Assembly (NCBI GenBank): GCA_037176725.1 | Contig: JAZBRS010000039.1 | Coordinates: 27,626,001 to 27,690,000 of the forward strand | Length of the DNA: 64,000 nt | From: Posidonia oceanica | Lineage: Eukaryota > Streptophyta > Magnoliopsida > Alismatales > Posidoniaceae | Reading direction: 5' to 3' | Part shown: positions 45,486 to 57,196 of the stretch, piece after piece | How the letters are laid out: the number at the start of each line of letters is the position of its first letter | Position numbering within the stretch: the stretch's first letter is position 1 | The notes under the pieces: model-generated | The model's input: only the letters and a program-made list of their open reading frames with translations | The model's database searches: none | Told to the model about the DNA's origin: nothing | Position numbers and translations under genes: made by a program

Positions 45486-47921
45486 CTAATGTGTTAGGTT
45501 AGGGACGAGCACACCACATTTAGAAATATGCGACATATCACCTCCCAGAAACTTGAATTTCTTACCATCCAGAACACAATTGAGGTCAGCAATAATAGAA
45601 GAAAGAACTTGCATAACAGAATGATACCGGGAGGAAAATCTACGAGAACAACGCTCCCTCCAAATATGCCAGCATAAGAACCCTAGAATCAAACCAATAA
45701 CCATTTTCCTGAAAGACACTTGGCTAGCTCCCTCAAAGCAATGCTTGATAGTAGATGCCAGATCATGCAACACCTCCATCTACAGTAAATCACCAAAAAC
45801 ATGCCACAAGAAAACTGCCAAGTCACTATGAAAAAATCAGTGCTCCAACGTCTCTATGTGTCCCTATAAGCAACAGTTGCACTTGGAAACCATAGTGATG
45901 GCTTTAGATTGTACATTGTGATCCACAGCCAATCCATTCCAGCTCAATTTCCAAAGAAAAAGGGTGACCATGGAGGGCAAGAAAGCAGACCAAATTAACT
46001 GGGCATGGCGAGACTTTTTACAATTCAGATGAAGCTTGGATGCCATGCTCTGTATAGAAAACACCCCACTCGCTGAATGCATCCAAATAAGCCTGTCATC
46101 ACCACCCCCAGGATCAACTTGAAGATTCCTAAGATCCCTCCACATTCTCCAAAGAATCGTAGAATCAGCACCAATCTCATTCATAAACAGATCATTGTGG
46201 TGAAAAACATCACAGATAGGGACGTTAGCATTGACATGCTTAGAGACATCCAGCTTATCAAAGAGAATACCCTCAGACCACCATTTATCCATCCAAAAAG
46301 ATCTATTCCCATTATCAATCAACCATTTGGAGTTGGAGACCACCCAAGGTAAAACCTCCATAAGATTCATCCATCTTAAAGAAGCAAAAGAATGACGTTT
46401 TAGCCATCCACAAACAGCCACCTTGTATTTGGTATTGCAAAAAATACTCCATAAAGACTCCTTAAGCAATAATTTCCAACAGCTCTTGATATTGAACAGA
46501 AGATGAACATCATGTAAGCTTCGAATCCCAAGGCCCATATCACAAAAAGAAGAGGTGCAAGAACTCCATCTCACCCAATGAAACTTCCTCTTACCATCAC
46601 ACCAACCCCATAAAAAATCACAAAACATTTTCTCAATATGCTTCAACACACCTTCCGGCACTTTCATAGTGACTAAAATATGCACAGGAATAGAGGAAAG
46701 GATTTGCTTAATCAAGACCAGTCTACCACTCATAGACAAAAATCTAGTATTCCAGTTCGCCAACCTCCCCCTAATCTTCTCCATCAAAGGAGTTAAGAAA
46801 GAGGAACGCATTCTTCTCGGTGCAATAGGAGCCCCCAAATACTGGAGAGGCCAAGAACCTTTAGAAAAACCAGTAGTCTACTCAACATGCTCATTAGTGA
46901 GCAACTTCTTATGCCAAAAATACGTGTATTTATTTCTACCCATGCGTTGACCAGAAGCTTTCTCATAAGCCACCATGAAGTCCATAAGAGTAGATATAGT
47001 AACAAATGAAGCTCTACAAAAAATAAGAGCATCATCAGCAAAGAATAAATGAGAAGGTCCAAGGCCTTTACCTGATGTGACAAAATGCTTCATAAGTCCT
47101 CTACTAAATACCTCCTGAGCCAGAATGAACAAGGAAGGAGACATGGGATCCCCCTGCTTAAGACCCCTGGTGGACTTAAAGAATCCACTCTGCTGCCTAT
47201 TAATGAGAAGAGTGAACCAGTTGTTATGCAAAGTCCATTTTATAATCTCAATGAAGCGGTTAGAAAAATCGAATCTCTGTAAAATAGCAAAAAGGAATGA
47301 CCACTCCATTCTATCATAAGCCTTCAACATGTCTAATTTAAGAACAATATTACCCCCTCTGCATTTCATATCCAAATCCATGATAACCTCCTGGACAAGC
47401 TGAATATGATCAAAAATGTCCCTGCCTTTGACAAATCCAGCCTGCTCGTGACTAATCATCTTGGAAAGAAAAGGAACCAATTTGTTATTAATAATCTTAG
47501 AGATAATTTTGGAAATCACATTTCCAACACTAATCGGTCTGAACTGAGCAAAACTAGCAGGATGATCACATTTAGGAATCAAGCATATAAGAGATGCAAA
47601 GATACTCCTATGCATTTTACCTCCCATAGAGAAATACTTAATCGACTATAGCATATCATCCTTGATGATGTCCCAGGCGTCCACATAGAAGTTAATAGAA
47701 AATCCATCAGGCCCTGTAGCAGCCTGAGAAGGCATAGATTGCAAAGTTTTCCATACCTCATCAAGACATGGGATGGCTGTAAGAACAATAGAATTCTCAA
47801 GAGTAATAATCTCAGGAATGACTTGAAGCACTTCCTCATCAACATCATTTCCTTCAGAAGAAAATAGCTTCTCAAAAAACAATATCCCTTCATCTTGAAT
47901 GGCCTTATTGTCATGCATCTA
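45486..47921 (-). pseudogene. LINE reverse transcriptase and zf-RVT region
   Basis: In element orientation the domain starts with M-H-D-N-K-A-I-Q and the S-Q-A-A-T-G-P-D-G-F block, then I-P-K-C-D-H-P and F-R-P-I-S, the palm with L-K-L-D-M-L-K-A-Y-D-R-M-E-W, the R-G-L-K-Q-G-D-P-M-S-P-S-L-F motif and catalytic F-A-D-D at plus coordinates 47031-47042. The region downstream (46838 to 45864) carries the conserved W-N-T-R-F-L-S-M-S-G-R block and ends with F-L-W-K-L-S-W-N-G-L and a Cys pair (zf-RVT). Breaks: TAG at 47919-47921 (a Trp codon in context), a stop near 47646, and frame breaks near 46870 and 45864. Confidence 0.92.
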
Positions 47922-48555
47922 GTGACCTGTATCATTTTTAATAGCATGAATAAAACCACGTTGCCTTTTACCTTTCACCCTGGAATGAAAAAAGGAAGTA
48001 TCCCTGTCCCCCTCCTTAAGCCATTTACAGTGAGCCTTTTGCCTCCAAAACAACTCCTCCACCCTTAAGGTCTCATGAAGCGTATGATTAGCCTGAATCA
48101 GACGTTGGAAGCCAACCTTAGAATAAGAACAATCCACGCTGTCCTGAGCAAGATTAACCTCCACTTCAGCCGCCTTAACTTTAGAGAAAATATCCCCAAA
48201 GGATGCCTTGCTCCATTCGTGCAAAACCACCTTAAGTCTCTTCAGTTTAAGGAACCATCTAAAGGAGAAATCCCCCCATCCTCCACAGGTTGCACCCAAG
48301 AATTACGAATGATAGATAAACAATTAGAGTCCTGCAACCAAACATCAAGGAATTTGAAGGGCTTAGCACCACACCCATCATTTTGATAAAAATCCACAAG
48401 TAAAGGCGCATGATTAGAAGCAATACGAGGAAGATGATGAACCCCAGCATTAACATCACTACTGCGGGCAGACAGAAGACACCTGTCAAGCCGAGCATGA
48501 ATGTGATCCTCCCCCCTCTGATTATTGCACCATGTGAACTCTGGACCCGCAATGC
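47919..48555 (-). pseudogene. LINE endonuclease C-terminus and ORF2 linker
   Basis: From 48555 the minus strand reads F-T-W-C-N-N-Q-R-G and then A-R-L-D-R-C-L-L-S, followed by L-P-R-I-A-S-N-H-A-P-L-L-V-D, the last part of the APE-type endonuclease (conserved S-[DN]-H). A frame change near 48270 leads to the helical linker (W-S-K-A-S-F-G-D-I-F; W-L-K-E-G-D-R-D-T-S-F-F-H), typical of plant L1 between EN and RT. The N-terminal two thirds of the endonuclease and ORF1 are absent because TE-3 interrupts here. Confidence 0.85.
48551..48555. repeat. Predicted target site duplication of TE-3 (AATGC), left copy
   Basis: The five LINE bases just before the TGTAGACACC start of TE-3. The right copy should lie after the TE-3 3' LTR, outside the window. 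Confidence 0.5.
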
Positions 48556-51541
48556 TGTAGACACCCCAAATCTGGAAGTCGGGTGATGGTTGTTTGCTCC
48601 TAGAAGCGTACGGTCGAGGTGGCTCCCATCTTTTCTTGAAACCCCAAGCCTAGACCTAGACCAGCCAAAACCCCACCAATCACATCCCAACACATCCACT
48701 ACCACAAAAACCCCAAAACCCTAGCCCTAGATGGTCCTTGAACCAGAGAAGCAAGATCAGAAAGGTGAGGTAGCTGCTGACGGGGTAACTCCCGCATGGA
48801 GCTCCCGCGTGCTGCTCCCGCATGTTTTCCTGCATTAGTAGCAATACTGACGGGATAACTCTCGCGTCGAGCTCCTGCATGGCACTCCCGCGTGTTTCCC
48901 TGCATCAATGGCAGAAACCGGCACTCTGACACTCGCGTATAGCTCCCGCGTGAAGCTCCCGCTTGTTGTCCTGTGTCGGTATCGAAAACTAGCAGACTAA
49001 CAGCCATGCCCAGCTCCTGCATCGAGCTCTTGCATTATGTCCTGTGTCAGTAGCAAAAATCAGGCGGACCAATCACCTTGGCCCACCTCCTCCTCGCTCG
49101 CCATTGGTGCCCGCCGATCTGGGCTCGTGCCTCCGGACACCTGGACCATCCGACCGCACGTCCCAACCAACTCCACCCGTCGATCTCCAGCAGCCAATCC
49201 AGCCTTCCATTTCAAATCTCGATTTGTGCCAACGGCTAGCATCGACCTCTGTAGACTATAAATCGCCGGCCAGAGCTTCCCATGGTCTGGTTCAGCGCTC
49301 CTTGCATCCTTGAGAACATCACCTACACCTAGAGCATTCCCCCTGAGCTTCTGAGCCCCTCCTGACCTCTGAAACCCCTCAATTCCGGCGTTCTGGAATT
49401 GAGGCAGTATCTCCGGTGAACTCTCTCACCGTCGAGACTCCCACCAGCACCCTAGCACACCCGGAGCAACCCCTTGAGCCCGCGAGGAAGTGCACCACCT
49501 TCCCGAGCAATCTCCCGAGCCCTGCCGCTCTGTCCGCCCATTTGACTGCAGCAGTAACGTCGCTGGAGAAGACAGCAGCCTCGGCGCACTTCAAGTATGC
49601 CCTCGGCCTTTTGGTAGTGTAGAATTGTTCCCGTAAGTAGTGTCTTCTTTCCCTTATAGTTTGCAACCTTAATTGTAGCTTGCATTGCCTTTTTTCCTTT
49701 TTTCTCTGCCACCTGTCGCGCCAAACGAACGGCTCGCGCCTGGCCTCGTGCCGACGCACCCATAGCCACCTCGTCTCACTGTGCAGAGCCTCCGGCTGCC
49801 TTCCGTGCGTCCTCTCCGAACCTCCTTAGTGTGTCTTGGGTTGATAGCGCCCTCGAAACCGCCTCTATGGCCGGCGGAGAAGCGCAGTCACCGGCACGAT
49901 ACTACCGAGGTGGGGGCGATGCCTCGGGCCCCGCCACCTCGCGTCCACACCTCATGTGGATAGCTAGGTGTGCCCTCTTACCTCCCCAACTTGTTTCGCC
50001 GCTTTGCGTTGAGCGTCGGGCTCGGAATCGGGCGATGAAGATCCTCAGTCTGGCAGGCTGGTCTTGCGCCGAGGTCCCATGTGGACCCCCCACGTATTAG
50101 ACTATGACGCTAGGCCGAGCTTCCAGCCTCTTTCCGACTCTTGTTAGCGTCTGTTTTCTTTATGTTTTTGCATAATATTGTTGCCTAGCTTCTTCTCTTT
50201 GATACCTATCTGTTTTCTTTAATTTCCATTGCCTGTGGGTCCCGGAATCTGGCGATGAAGGTTCTCTTCCTGAACCGACTAGTCCCACGTCGAGGTCCCG
50301 TGTGGACCTCCCGCGTGTTTGATTGAGATATCAGACAGAGTTCCCAGCCATCATTCTGACCCTCATTTATACCTGTTTCCTAGATGTTATTGCATAATAT
50401 TGTTTCGGGACACTCCCTCCCCATCATCCAATCAGTCTCATACCGAATTGGATTGAGGAGGGCCTCCCATTTGGCTGTGACTTATCACTGGAAGTGTGAA
50501 CTGTCCCCGCGTGGACGTCCTGTGTGAGACCCTCGCGTATTTAACAGTAACTTCCACAAGTGTGACTAGAGCCTATCTTCCCTTATTTTGGCTACCCCTC
50601 ATGCATGTTTACACTCAGGCACCCTTATTTACTTCTCTGTTTCCTTTTGAGCATTGTTTACTTAAGTCTTACTTGCTTTACTTATGCTCTTTATCTTGCA
50701 CATTGCCTTCTCACTTTATATTGCTTATCTCCTGATTGCTTGAAGCATATGTGGTGTTTAAATACATTCTATCTCCTCATGTATGTTTGCTTTTTTTAGC
50801 CTTATATAGCTACTTGCCTTAGTCTTCCTTTAATCCATGAGCATGCCTACTTAAGTTGCTTTCCTTTCGCCTCCTTAAAGTATCATGGCATGTTTTGTTT
50901 TCTTTAGCTAGAACATATTAAATTGGCCTCCAGCCTACATCGAGCCACACTATGAGCGGAATGACGTTAGAAAAGGCCGCTCCTCAGGCGTGTTGGGGGT
51001 GCCTAATACCTTCCCTGCACGTACCAGGAGTCCTTACCCATCTCTGGACCGCAATGACTTAGTGTCGCATCCACTTTGTTTTCTTTTACTTTCTTTGTTT
51101 ACTCCGGTTTTCCTCGTCTTCCAGCTTTTCCCAATTAGACTAGGTGGTGACTCCCCCTTATTTGTTATTTATCTTATTCGTCGTTTTCGATGTTTATTGG
51201 TAATTTTACACTCTTTATCGAGTCGAATCTTCCTCGGACATGCCATCTTTTGAGACCCTCTTTCTCTTCGACCGGGTGTCTGCGAGCTTTGGCAACGGCT
51301 CCTGTATCGTATGCGAGAGACGGTCGCATAAGAATGACCACTCTGTCGAAGAATTTAGACTTGATCTTTTCTTCCTTTTCCTTTTACTCTTTTATCATCA
51401 CTTATCATTTTATTGGTGTTTTCTTCCTTGAGTCGAACTTTCCTCAGATACACCATTAGCTGTGGCCCTCATTCCCTATGGCCGGGCGTCTGTGAGCTTT
51501 GGCAGTGGCCCCCGAGTTGTACGTCGAAAGAGACGGTCACA
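48556..51541 (+). repeat. TE-3 5' LTR
   Basis: Starts TGTAGACACCCC and ends near GGTCACA, a few bases before the PBS; the exact 3' border is uncertain by several bases. It contains four ~70-bp tandem units (48771-49055), ACGT-type clusters near 50040, 50285 and 50500, the conserved block near the LTR 3' end (50995-51040), and a partial ~210-bp duplication of its last part (about 51190-51330 versus 51420-51545). About 2.99 kb long. Confidence 0.83.
48771..49055 (+). repeat. Four ~70-bp tandem units in the TE-3 LTR
   Basis: Each unit has GACGGG/TAACTCCCGCGT-like words, two or three CTCCCGCGTG/CTCCTGCATG half-sites and ends TTTTCCTGCAT or a variant (TGTCCTGTGTCAGTAGCA). The units are diverged from each other. 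Confidence 0.75.
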
Positions 51542-51547
51542 GTAAAG

Positions 51548-51565
51548 TGGTGACTCCGCTGGGGA
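51548..51565 (+). other. TE-3 primer-binding site
   Basis: TGGTGACTCCGCTGGGGA, differing at two positions (C/T and A/G) from the perfect tRNA-Arg site at 30488-30505. Confidence 0.85.
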
Positions 51566-52613
51566 TACTAGACTCTGACTTTTTGTTTTTCGTCTTCCGC
51601 TTATCTTGTGGTCTTTCCTTGCTTGCACCTTTGTTCTAGCCCTTTGTTACTCTATTTAGCGTTTATTTGCAATGTTGTGATTGATTGTTTCGATGTTTGT
51701 TTTATTTCACAAATCATGTACACAACATGATCACATGCCATGCTCATGCCTTTTGATGTGTTGTATGATTTAACGTTGCCATGACTGAATGTTTGTTTCC
51801 CCTTTCTTGCATTTACCCTAAGGTAAAGTAGAGATGTGATTGCCTCCCTCCTTGGTGTAACTTAAAATATGCAAGTAAAAGTGACATTTAGGCTTACTAG
51901 AGCTTCTACATCAACTTCTACCCCCTTTTGCGGTTAATAAAACGGGCAAGCTAAAAAACTTAATGCATACTCGCACGTTTGAGCATATAGGGCATGCATT
52001 CTTCTCCTCCCTAAGTCCACCTACTTAGTCTGAGAAGGATAGGTCCGTCCCCCGTTCCGTCGCTTTTTGCGATAGCACAGGTGGATTGGCCTTGTCCCCC
52101 TTGTCCGGGGGTCGTGTCTATGTTACTAGGGGGTACAAGCCTTGCTTTTGGCAGGTTGACGGCTCCCCAACGCACCACCCGTCACTACTTGGCTTCGGCC
52201 AGGATCTAGACGGGAGCCTTACTTTTCTGACCGAGTCGGAGCCCTATACACCCTGTGCAGATCCGGAGTAGATAACCTACTAGGACACACTAGATTGGTG
52301 AGAGAGAGCATGTTAGAAAGCATTTGCACGCATATCATACATACCACAACTAACAGCATTTGCATTTCATTTGTCAGGTCCTAACCTCTTTGTTTGCTTT
52401 GTCCCTCAGGTCTGTGAGTGAGTTCCCTTGTCGGAGCTCGGGTCTGTTTCTTTGCTCACGCCCCTGTTGTGACACCCTTTTCTTGACCCTCCTTTCTCGA
52501 GGTATCCGTCGAGTTCGACGATAGCTCATCCTAGGCATCGTCCTTCTTTTCCCTATCGCAATCCAGTTCTCACTCGCTCTCGGACTACCAAGGCCCAGCG
52601 TGTTAGTGAGCCC
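51566..52613 (+). other. TE-3 5' leader
   Basis: Non-coding, homologous to the other leaders. It has CGGTTAATAAAACGG near 51934, the TTAGTCTGAGAAGG block near 52026 and the stem-loop CCCCC-TTGTCC-GGGGG at 52096-52111. Some Ogre elements carry an extra ORF1 upstream of gag; I see none here. Confidence 0.7.
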
Positions 52614-55123
52614 ATGTTCTCTGTTGCCTTGGAAGGGTCCCAGGTTCCGACCCCTCCTTCTGTGGCTCTGGTCTCCACTGTTGCCCCTCGCACCTTTCAC
52701 TTTCAGGCGCAGGGGAACCCTGGAATTTTCGGACATCATCTGGCTACCGTACCTCCGGGGACTGTCACCGAGTCTGTCACGGTGACTACCTCTCGTGTCC
52801 CGGAAACACTATATAATGTCCCAGGTCTTGTGCTTGATTCCCCCACTGCGACAGCTCCTCCTGATGTAGGATTCCACTCTGTTAGACAGTCTGTGCCTCC
52901 ACCTGTTGCACCCACTCCCCCGCAGGCACTGCAATTCAGTATTCCCACTGACGGGACACCTGAAGCGCAATACCAGCACCTGTTAGGGCTTGTCCAGCAT
53001 CTGCAGGACATGGCTCTGTCTCTTCGCCCCCTCGTGGCTCTTGAGGTCCCTTTTGTCCCTCCCTTCTAGTTTCAGGCATTCCCCACTACACCACCGCCTC
53101 GGCCATCGCCGCAGCTACTCGTTGCTCTAACGGTAGGGGCGGCATCGCTGCCTCCTATACACCCACTCCTCACTGCATAGCATTTTACTCCCCCCTCTGG
53201 TGGTCATCCTATTGGGATGACAGGAACACAGCACCCACTTGGTCTGCAGTCCGGCACTGTGCCATTGCAGCAGCTGTTGCTTCCACATACTCCAACACCC
53301 ACAACACAGCATTCTGTTTATCTTCCCCTAGTGCATCCACAGATTCAGGTTCCTACATACACCCCACAGCACCACACACCCTTGCACGGGTATGCCGGCC
53401 ATCATGTCGCCTCACCAGCTGACGAGATGGTGGATCCGGAGGAGCACTTAGGTGCGACCCAGACGGCATACGCTAACCCTACCCCAGCTGCACCTTCTTT
53501 GCCAGCAGCGACCCCTCCTTAACAGGATGGGCGATCTGGAGAGAGCACTCCGTCGAGTGCAGGGCGGGGAACACCAGTCCTTCGAGTACCGGGACCTCTG
53601 TTACTTCCCAAAGGCTGTACTCCCAGCGAATTTCCGCGTCCTGGACTTTGAGAAGTACAACGGGAAGGGCTGCCCCATCTCTCATCTGCTGGCTTATTGC
53701 GGGAACCTCACACAGCTTCAGGGCGATGAGAGGTTTCTTATCCGCCTGTTCCAAAAGAGTCTTACTGGTCCGACTCTCAAGTGGTTCACGTCACTTGATA
53801 TGTCCTCCATTAGGACCTGCAGCGCCCTCACTCTGGCATTTGTGGAACAGTACTCTTTCAATCTCGACCAAGTCCCAAAGAGGGAAGATTTGGTCTCCAC
53901 TGTGCAGAAACCCCATGAGCCATTCGGGGAGTACGTCGGCCGATGGCGCACACTGGCCTCGCAGGTTCGAGATAGGCCCTCTGACGAGGAGTCTATCGAG
54001 ATCCTCATCCGAGGCTCACTGCCATCGATTGGGGGTATGCTCAGTCTTCAATCTGTCACCACTTTTGCATCACTGATTCGGTCAAGCTCCTGCATAGAGA
54101 GTGCAATCCGCAGCGGCCGCTACCCCGCCATCTCCGCACTCACCGGACAGGACATTGTCCCCAACCGCAACAACAACAACAACTACTACAACAGCAACAA
54201 CAATGGCAACAACAACAGTGGCAACAACCATGCCAGAAGAAGGGATCAGCCCAAGCCCACTGTTGCCTACGTCGACTCTCCTATGGCGCAGTTCAACCTG
54301 GCGGGTCACCCGGCCCCAAATCAAATAGTTTATGCACCTACACCCTCACACACTCCACAGATTGCACACACTACCCAACCGGTCTATCCAGCTGCACCGG
54401 CCCGGCAAGGACAACGCCCTCCGCAGAAACGGTTTCGCGGCAACACGCGCCAATTCACAAAGCTCGTGGAGCCGTTGAGCACCGTCCTTCCTAAGGTGGC
54501 GTCACTCCCTAGGTTCCCCAAGGTTCGCCCACTGCCCAACCCACTTCCACCGTGGTAAAAGGCAGGCCTCTTTTGCAATTACCATCGAGTTGAGGGCCAC
54601 CTGACGGATAACTGCTTCACTTTGCGAGGAGCCATCCAGGACCTGATCGACCAGAGGGTCATCACCATAAACACTCAGGAGGCGGCATCCACTTCTGCCC
54701 CTCCACTTGCATCCACCCCTGCATCATCTCTAGCTCATCCCAGCATCTTGCATCGGCCCCTGCCTGAGCATTCTTGCTCACAAGGCGCTGGGACCTTAGG
54801 AGTCCACTCTCTCTTCCCTTTTGGGCCCACCGCCTCCGTAGTGGACCCATCTGCTCTAATCCATCGTGTTTCTAATCCTTTTCCTTTGGCTCTGTACAAC
54901 TCTGTTCTTGCTGGCTCTGAATCGGCGATCCATATGATACAGCTAAACGCCGAGTCGGGGCCTTCCGCCGCTTGGCCCACCATGCAACACCCTGCTGAGC
55001 CACCCATCTGCCTGCTGGCCTTGCCGCAACCAGAACCTCTTCAGCCCTCCTCCCAGTTTTTTACACCAGCAAGATCCAGCTATCCACTGCCAACCCCCCG
55101 TAGAGCTTGCGGCCCGCATACCC
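52614..55123 (+). pseudogene. gag: TE-3 gag
   Basis: The N-terminal Pro/Thr-rich part runs in one frame from ATG 52614 (the upstream ATG used in TE-4 is AAG here) with TAG stops near 53068 and 53176. A 1-bp shift near 53520 leads to the core (M-G-D-L-E-R-A-L at 53527), with F-R-V-L-D-F-E-K-Y, K-W-F-T-S-L-D, P-K-R-E-D-L and E-Y-V-G-R-W-R-T-L-A, an Asn-rich stretch from AAC repeats (54164-54235), a Pro-rich linker, TAA at 54556, and the knuckle at 54574-54615 (C-N-Y-H-R-V-E-G-H-L-T-D-N-C). The tail runs to about 55123, where another shift joins the protease frame. The architecture is the same as TE-1, TE-2 and TE-4 gag. Confidence 0.9.
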
Positions 55124-56587
55124 GTGGTCATTACTCTGACCCAGGATACCTATAGAGTCCTATATGACTATGCCACAGAAATGTGTACTGAAGTCATGCA
55201 TTTGGGAAGGGTGTACAGGCCTCCAACACCAGTAGCCCAGCCTACCACTCCAGAAGCCGCAGCCACTCCATCACCAAAGCAAACCACCAAACCGTCCCAG
55301 GACCCCATTCAACCTTCTGCCTCCACCCAGAAAGACCAACCCAATGCCGACATTACTGCCCAGCTTAAGAGGGTAAAGGCCGACATCTCCATTTGGGATT
55401 TAATCCACTCTTCTGCAGAGCACCGAGAGGCCTTCCTCTGTGTGTTCCAGGCAGCCCATGTATCCCAAACCATCAAACCTGCAACCCTTGAAAGCATGGT
55501 GGGCATGATTGCGGAACCTCACGTCATCTCTTTCTCGAGTGACGAGCTCCCCCTGTCAGGGGCATGCCACAACAAGCCTCTCTTCGTCACAGTACAGTAC
55601 AACGATCTCTGCATCCCTCTGACCTTGGTTGATAATGGTGCAGGCCTTAATGTCTACCCCTTGCGTACTGCAAGTAAACTCGGATTCAAAGCCGAGGATA
55701 TCACACCAGTCACTAAAGGGATGACGTCGTTCGACAACACGCACCACGACGCTCTAGGAGCCTTGGTTATCTCCCTTGCCATCGGCCCAGTGGTGTTCGA
55801 TGTTGACTTCTTCGTCGTCGATTTAGAGCCATCTTTCAATCTTCTGTTGGGGCGCCCTTGGCTGCACCAACATCAGGTGATCCCCTCAACTCTCCACCGA
55901 ATGATAAAGTTCCACCACGATGACGAAATCATCGTCGTCATGGCTGAAAACTTTGACAGAGAGGGAGGCGAGGCGGTCTCCTCAGTTTCCCCGCAGACTG
56001 TCTCGTTTGATTGTAAACCCACCGATGTCTTGTATCGCGTCAATCGGTTCGAACCGGTTGACTTCCTTTCCGATCTTGAGCGTGTCAATCTTCTGACCGC
56101 TCAAGGAAATCCTTCCTGGATGGTTGAGAACCTTTGCCACAGGTGGGGCTACAAGCATGGAACGCCACTCAGGTTGCACGGCCAGGGGATCGCTGAGCCG
56201 ATTACAGCAGAAGAGAGAAGAGACCATGAAGCCCTCGGTTACGACAGGCAGCCACGTAAGGATGCATACCGGCATGGAAGAGGTTGGAGAATGTTTATTC
56301 CCTTGAATTTCTCTATCTTCGTCAGTGCAGGTATTCTCGATCCCAACCTTAATGAAGCCGTAGCACAGGCCGCACTCCACTCAGATTCCCTACCTCCGTC
56401 AGAAGAGTGGGTCACTGTCGAAGACTGGTATTCAGACGAAGAACAGTCAAAGACAGACACTGTGCAGGCCAGCAAGGATGCCCGGCCAGAACCCCCAGCA
56501 CCTCGCATCATCAGTTTGCCCACCAGTTGCAACAGTAGCTCCTCAGTCAGGAGCACATCCCCAGAAGCCACCATCCTACCCGACTAG
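55124..56587 (+). pseudogene. pro: TE-3 aspartic protease domain
   Basis: An open frame of 487 codons to TAG 56585. The active-site motif at 55625-55645 is L-V-D-N-G-A-G-L-N-V (Asp codon at 55631), followed by L-L-L-G-R-P-W-L-H. The C-terminal part has C-H-R-W-G-Y and an acidic W-Y-S-D-E-E stretch. It is similar to TE-1 1099-2316 throughout. Its length far exceeds a bare retropepsin because it includes the conserved N-terminal region (I-S-I-W-D-L-I-H-S-S-A-E-H-R) that sits between gag and protease in this family. This is the longest intact ORF of the window. Confidence 0.88.
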
Positions 56588-57196
56588 GACAACAATCACC
56601 TCAGCACTGTGCCCCTTTCCCTGGGAGAAGAGCTCTGCCAGTTCAGCAGGTCCTCCCACTTTGCCAGTGGCGTTGTTAACAACGCAAGTGGATCCTACAA
56701 CCACACAGCCACCTACTTTAAAGAATCAAGTCATGTGGCGGGACCACATGGTGTCCGCGGCTACACCCACAGTGTCACCACATACCAGAGGAGTCCTATC
56801 TCCTAGCACGGCCATCCAACTATCGGCCCTCCCAAGCAACAGGCCAGATTGTCCTCCCTACCTGCCAACACAGATAGCACCCTCGTCGTGGCAGGCACCT
56901 CGGCCCCTAATCCAATTAGCAGCCGAGGCAGCAGCCCCTAGAGGGGAAAATCTCGAGCGGCAGGCATATGAGCCGTACAATGCCTACCTTGTCGACCTCG
57001 CTCCCGACGAAGAAGGGGGAGCCGTCAAGGAGGCGCAAGAGGAGGACATGCTCGAGGATTTAGAGTTATTATTTCAAGAGCAGTTGGCAGTATTTGCAGA
57101 AGATGCCGCCGAATTGGACGCCGCAAGGAAAGGAAAGGCGGTGATTACAGATCAAGTACCCGCACATCCCCCAGGTAGCAGGACCACTCATCCATC
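56588..57196 (+). other. TE-3 linker between protease and RT
   Basis: A Pro/Ser/Thr-rich stretch, then an acidic block around 56985-57130 (L-E-D-L-E-L-L-F-Q-E-Q-L) shared with TE-1, in a frame different from both neighbours. It is open in one frame from 56478 to 57248. A small indel near 57150-57190, not present in TE-1, shifts the frame before RT. Confidence 0.6.

Larger units (their letters stand above)
44896..48555 (-). mobile_element. L1-type LINE, truncated at both ends
   Basis: A plant L1-like non-LTR retrotransposon on the minus strand. It retains the end of the AP endonuclease, the full RT with downstream Cys/His region, a C-terminal RNase H and about 75 bp of 3' UTR. No poly(A) tail or target duplication is visible: its 3' end is cut by the TE-4 LTR at 44895 and its 5' part by TE-3 at 48556. 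The missing 5' part should lie beyond TE-3. Its base composition is more A/T-rich than the neighbouring elements. Confidence 0.9.

Noticed and set aside
49379..49769. Minus-strand frames of 105-126 codons in the TE-3 LTR
   Set aside because: Arg/Gly/Ala-rich shadow frames in GC-rich LTR sequence; no domain and no second copy to compare.
52374..52739. Minus-strand 121-codon ORF at the TE-3 leader/gag border
   Set aside because: Opposite strand of the conserved leader and gag start; no homologous frame in TE-4.
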